Below, one piece after another: positions 6,742 through 7,400 of a stretch of DNA of 7,400 nucleotides (its first letter is position 1; every line of letters begins with the position of its first letter). A program made the position numbers and the translations under genes. This DNA is from Methylovirgula sp. (GTDB taxonomy: Bacteria > Pseudomonadota > Alphaproteobacteria > Rhizobiales > Beijerinckiaceae), in contig JANXSV010000057.1 in the NCBI GenBank assembly GCA_025356505.1, forward strand, positions 1-7,400, in the 5' to 3' direction. The notes beneath the pieces are model-generated. The model saw nothing but the letters and a program-made list of their open reading frames with translations. It had not been told where the DNA came from and ran no database searches.

Positions 6742-7140
6742 TTGATTAAAATAAAATTCATTTTTGCTATCGCCCTTTTGTGTCCGATGTCGACGCAGGT
6801 TTGCGCTCAGACGAGCAATTCAAAGACCGGTATCACCCTCGAGCGCATCATGAAAAGTGGCGCAAAACAATTCGATAAGCTTGATCTCAACCACGATGGC
6901 GTCGTCGATGAAGCGGAATGGTCGGCCCACGTCGAAGAATTGGTTGCAAAACTACGAACATCTCAGTCGAAACGTTGGGAAGATATGGACTCGGGTAAGC
7001 TTAAACATATCTCCAAACAAGAATTTCTTAATTCGCGCGCGAAGTGGTTTGCCGATGTGGACACAGACGGATCTGGAATGATTGATAGCGATAAAATTCG
7101 TCTTTATAATTACGCGCGATCAAAAGCGGCACCTGAGTAG
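6742..7140 (+). CDS. Small secreted EF-hand (calcium-binding) protein
   Basis: From a TTG start this encodes 132 residues. The N-terminus IKIKFIFAIALLC is a short basic segment plus a hydrophobic core. A likely signal peptidase I site follows Ala22 (V-C-A), and the sequence there is not a lipobox, so a soluble periplasmic or secreted protein of about 110 residues is expected. EF-hand loop 1 (48-59) is complete: Asp48, Asn50, Asp52, Gly53, Asp56 and Glu59. A middle loop (about 83-94) keeps Asp83, Ile90, Ser91 and Glu94 but lacks ligands at positions 3 and 5. Loop 3 (107-118, DTDGSGMIDSDK) has good ligands at positions 1, 3, 5 and 9 but Lys118 where the bidentate Glu normally sits. Binding of one strong calcium ion is therefore safer to predict than three. 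Small periplasmic EF-hand proteins are common in Hyphomicrobiales and their roles are mostly unknown; no specific function can be given. It follows glnE by 58 bp and converges on a kinase gene. Confidence 0.82.
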   Translation: MIKIKFIFAIALLCPMSTQVCAQTSNSKTGITLERIMKSGAKQFDKLDLNHDGVVDEAEWSAHVEELVAKLRTSQSKRWEDMDSGKLKHISKQEFLNSRAKWFADVDTDGSGMIDSDKIRLYNYARSKAAPE

Positions 7141-7144
7141 CAAT

Positions 7145-7400
7145 TTAAGATACAGCATGAACTTTGTTGGCTGGTAGACAAATAGGGGGACAGGCTAAAT
7201 AGGTCTGTTGAGACTCTGCCCCAACATTGGGAATGTTTAGCGTAATTTTTGTACCGAAGTGCAATTCAGACTCTATCTCAATTGTTCCGCCGTGAAGCTC
7301 CACAAAAGACTTTGAAATTGCCAGGCCAAGTCCGGAACCTTTCATGCCATTGGTTAGCTGGGCATCACCCTGTTCAAAAGGCTTGCATAACTGTTTGAGT
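7145..7400 (-). CDS. Histidine kinase, C-terminal end only (PleC/DivJ-like), gene runs off the window
   Basis: Only the last 84 codons are visible, read on the - strand from 7399 to the TAA at 7145-7147; the start lies beyond 7400. They encode the end of a HATPase_c domain: an F-box-like KPFEQGDAQ, the G2 box KGSGLGLAISKSF, then ELHGGTIEIESE and GTKITLNIP, the closing strands of the fold. The internal ATG at 7343-7345 is not the start, because the frame stays open upstream and codes for conserved kinase sequence. SFVELHGG next to the G2 box is typical of PleC, DivJ and related PAS kinases that govern the alphaproteobacterial cell cycle. I recall pleC lying next to glnE in rhizobia, so PleC is the best guess, but the diagnostic sensor part is outside the window. 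About 27 residues follow the domain, ending in a tail with CPPIC. The gene faces the EF-hand gene. Confidence 0.88.
   Translation of the reverse strand, partial: LKQLCKPFEQGDAQLTNGMKGSGLGLAISKSFVELHGGTIEIESELHFGTKITLNIPNVGAESQQTYLACPPICLPANKVHAVS

Noticed and set aside
7223..7237. Inverted repeat AACATT-GGG-AATGTT as a terminator for the EF-hand transcript.
   Set aside because: The stem is AT-rich with a 3-nt loop, no T-run follows on the + strand, and it lies in conserved kinase coding sequence about 80 bp past the stop.

Overview
The gene content and order point to an alphaproteobacterium, most likely of the order Hyphomicrobiales (Rhizobiales). A DegP/MucD-type periplasmic protease, an OmpR-class response regulator, its histidine kinase and GlnE (the glutamine synthetase adenylyltransferase) lie in a row on the + strand. 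As I recall it, this is the arrangement in rhizobia and Brucella-like genomes. Base composition looks moderate (near 50% GC by eye, not counted), which is low for most rhizobia. I cannot name a genus.

Layout: 1-124 is the degP leader, with a Shine-Dalgarno sequence and a small inverted repeat. 125-1636 is the protease, closed by a clear Rho-independent terminator (1643-1676). Only 24 nt later the response regulator (1701-2381) begins, with no Shine-Dalgarno and a -10-like box at leaderless distance. The kinase (2368-3771, GTG start) overlaps the regulator by 14 bp, and glnE (3768-6683) overlaps the kinase by 4 bp (ATGA). These three therefore look like one translationally coupled unit. A 58-bp spacer then leads to a small secreted EF-hand protein (6742-7140, TTG start). 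The 3' end of a histidine kinase gene on the - strand (7145-7400, cut by the window edge) converges on it, with 4 bp between the stop codons.

How they may work together: the protease and the membrane sensor kinase both act at the periplasm, so an envelope-stress role for the two-component system is a reasonable inference. glnE controls glutamine synthetase activity in the cytoplasm; its coupling to the two-component genes implies shared expression but does not prove a functional link. The partial kinase resembles the PleC/DivJ cell-cycle kinases. The spacer before the EF-hand gene has two GANTC (CcrM-type) sites and a possible alternative RNA fold around its start codon.

The window is largely a conserved housekeeping neighbourhood. 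I found no phage, insertion sequence, CRISPR array, tRNA or rRNA, and no clearly new system. The points most worth a second look are the EF-hand gene with its leader, and the leaderless-looking, tightly overlapped two-component/glnE unit.
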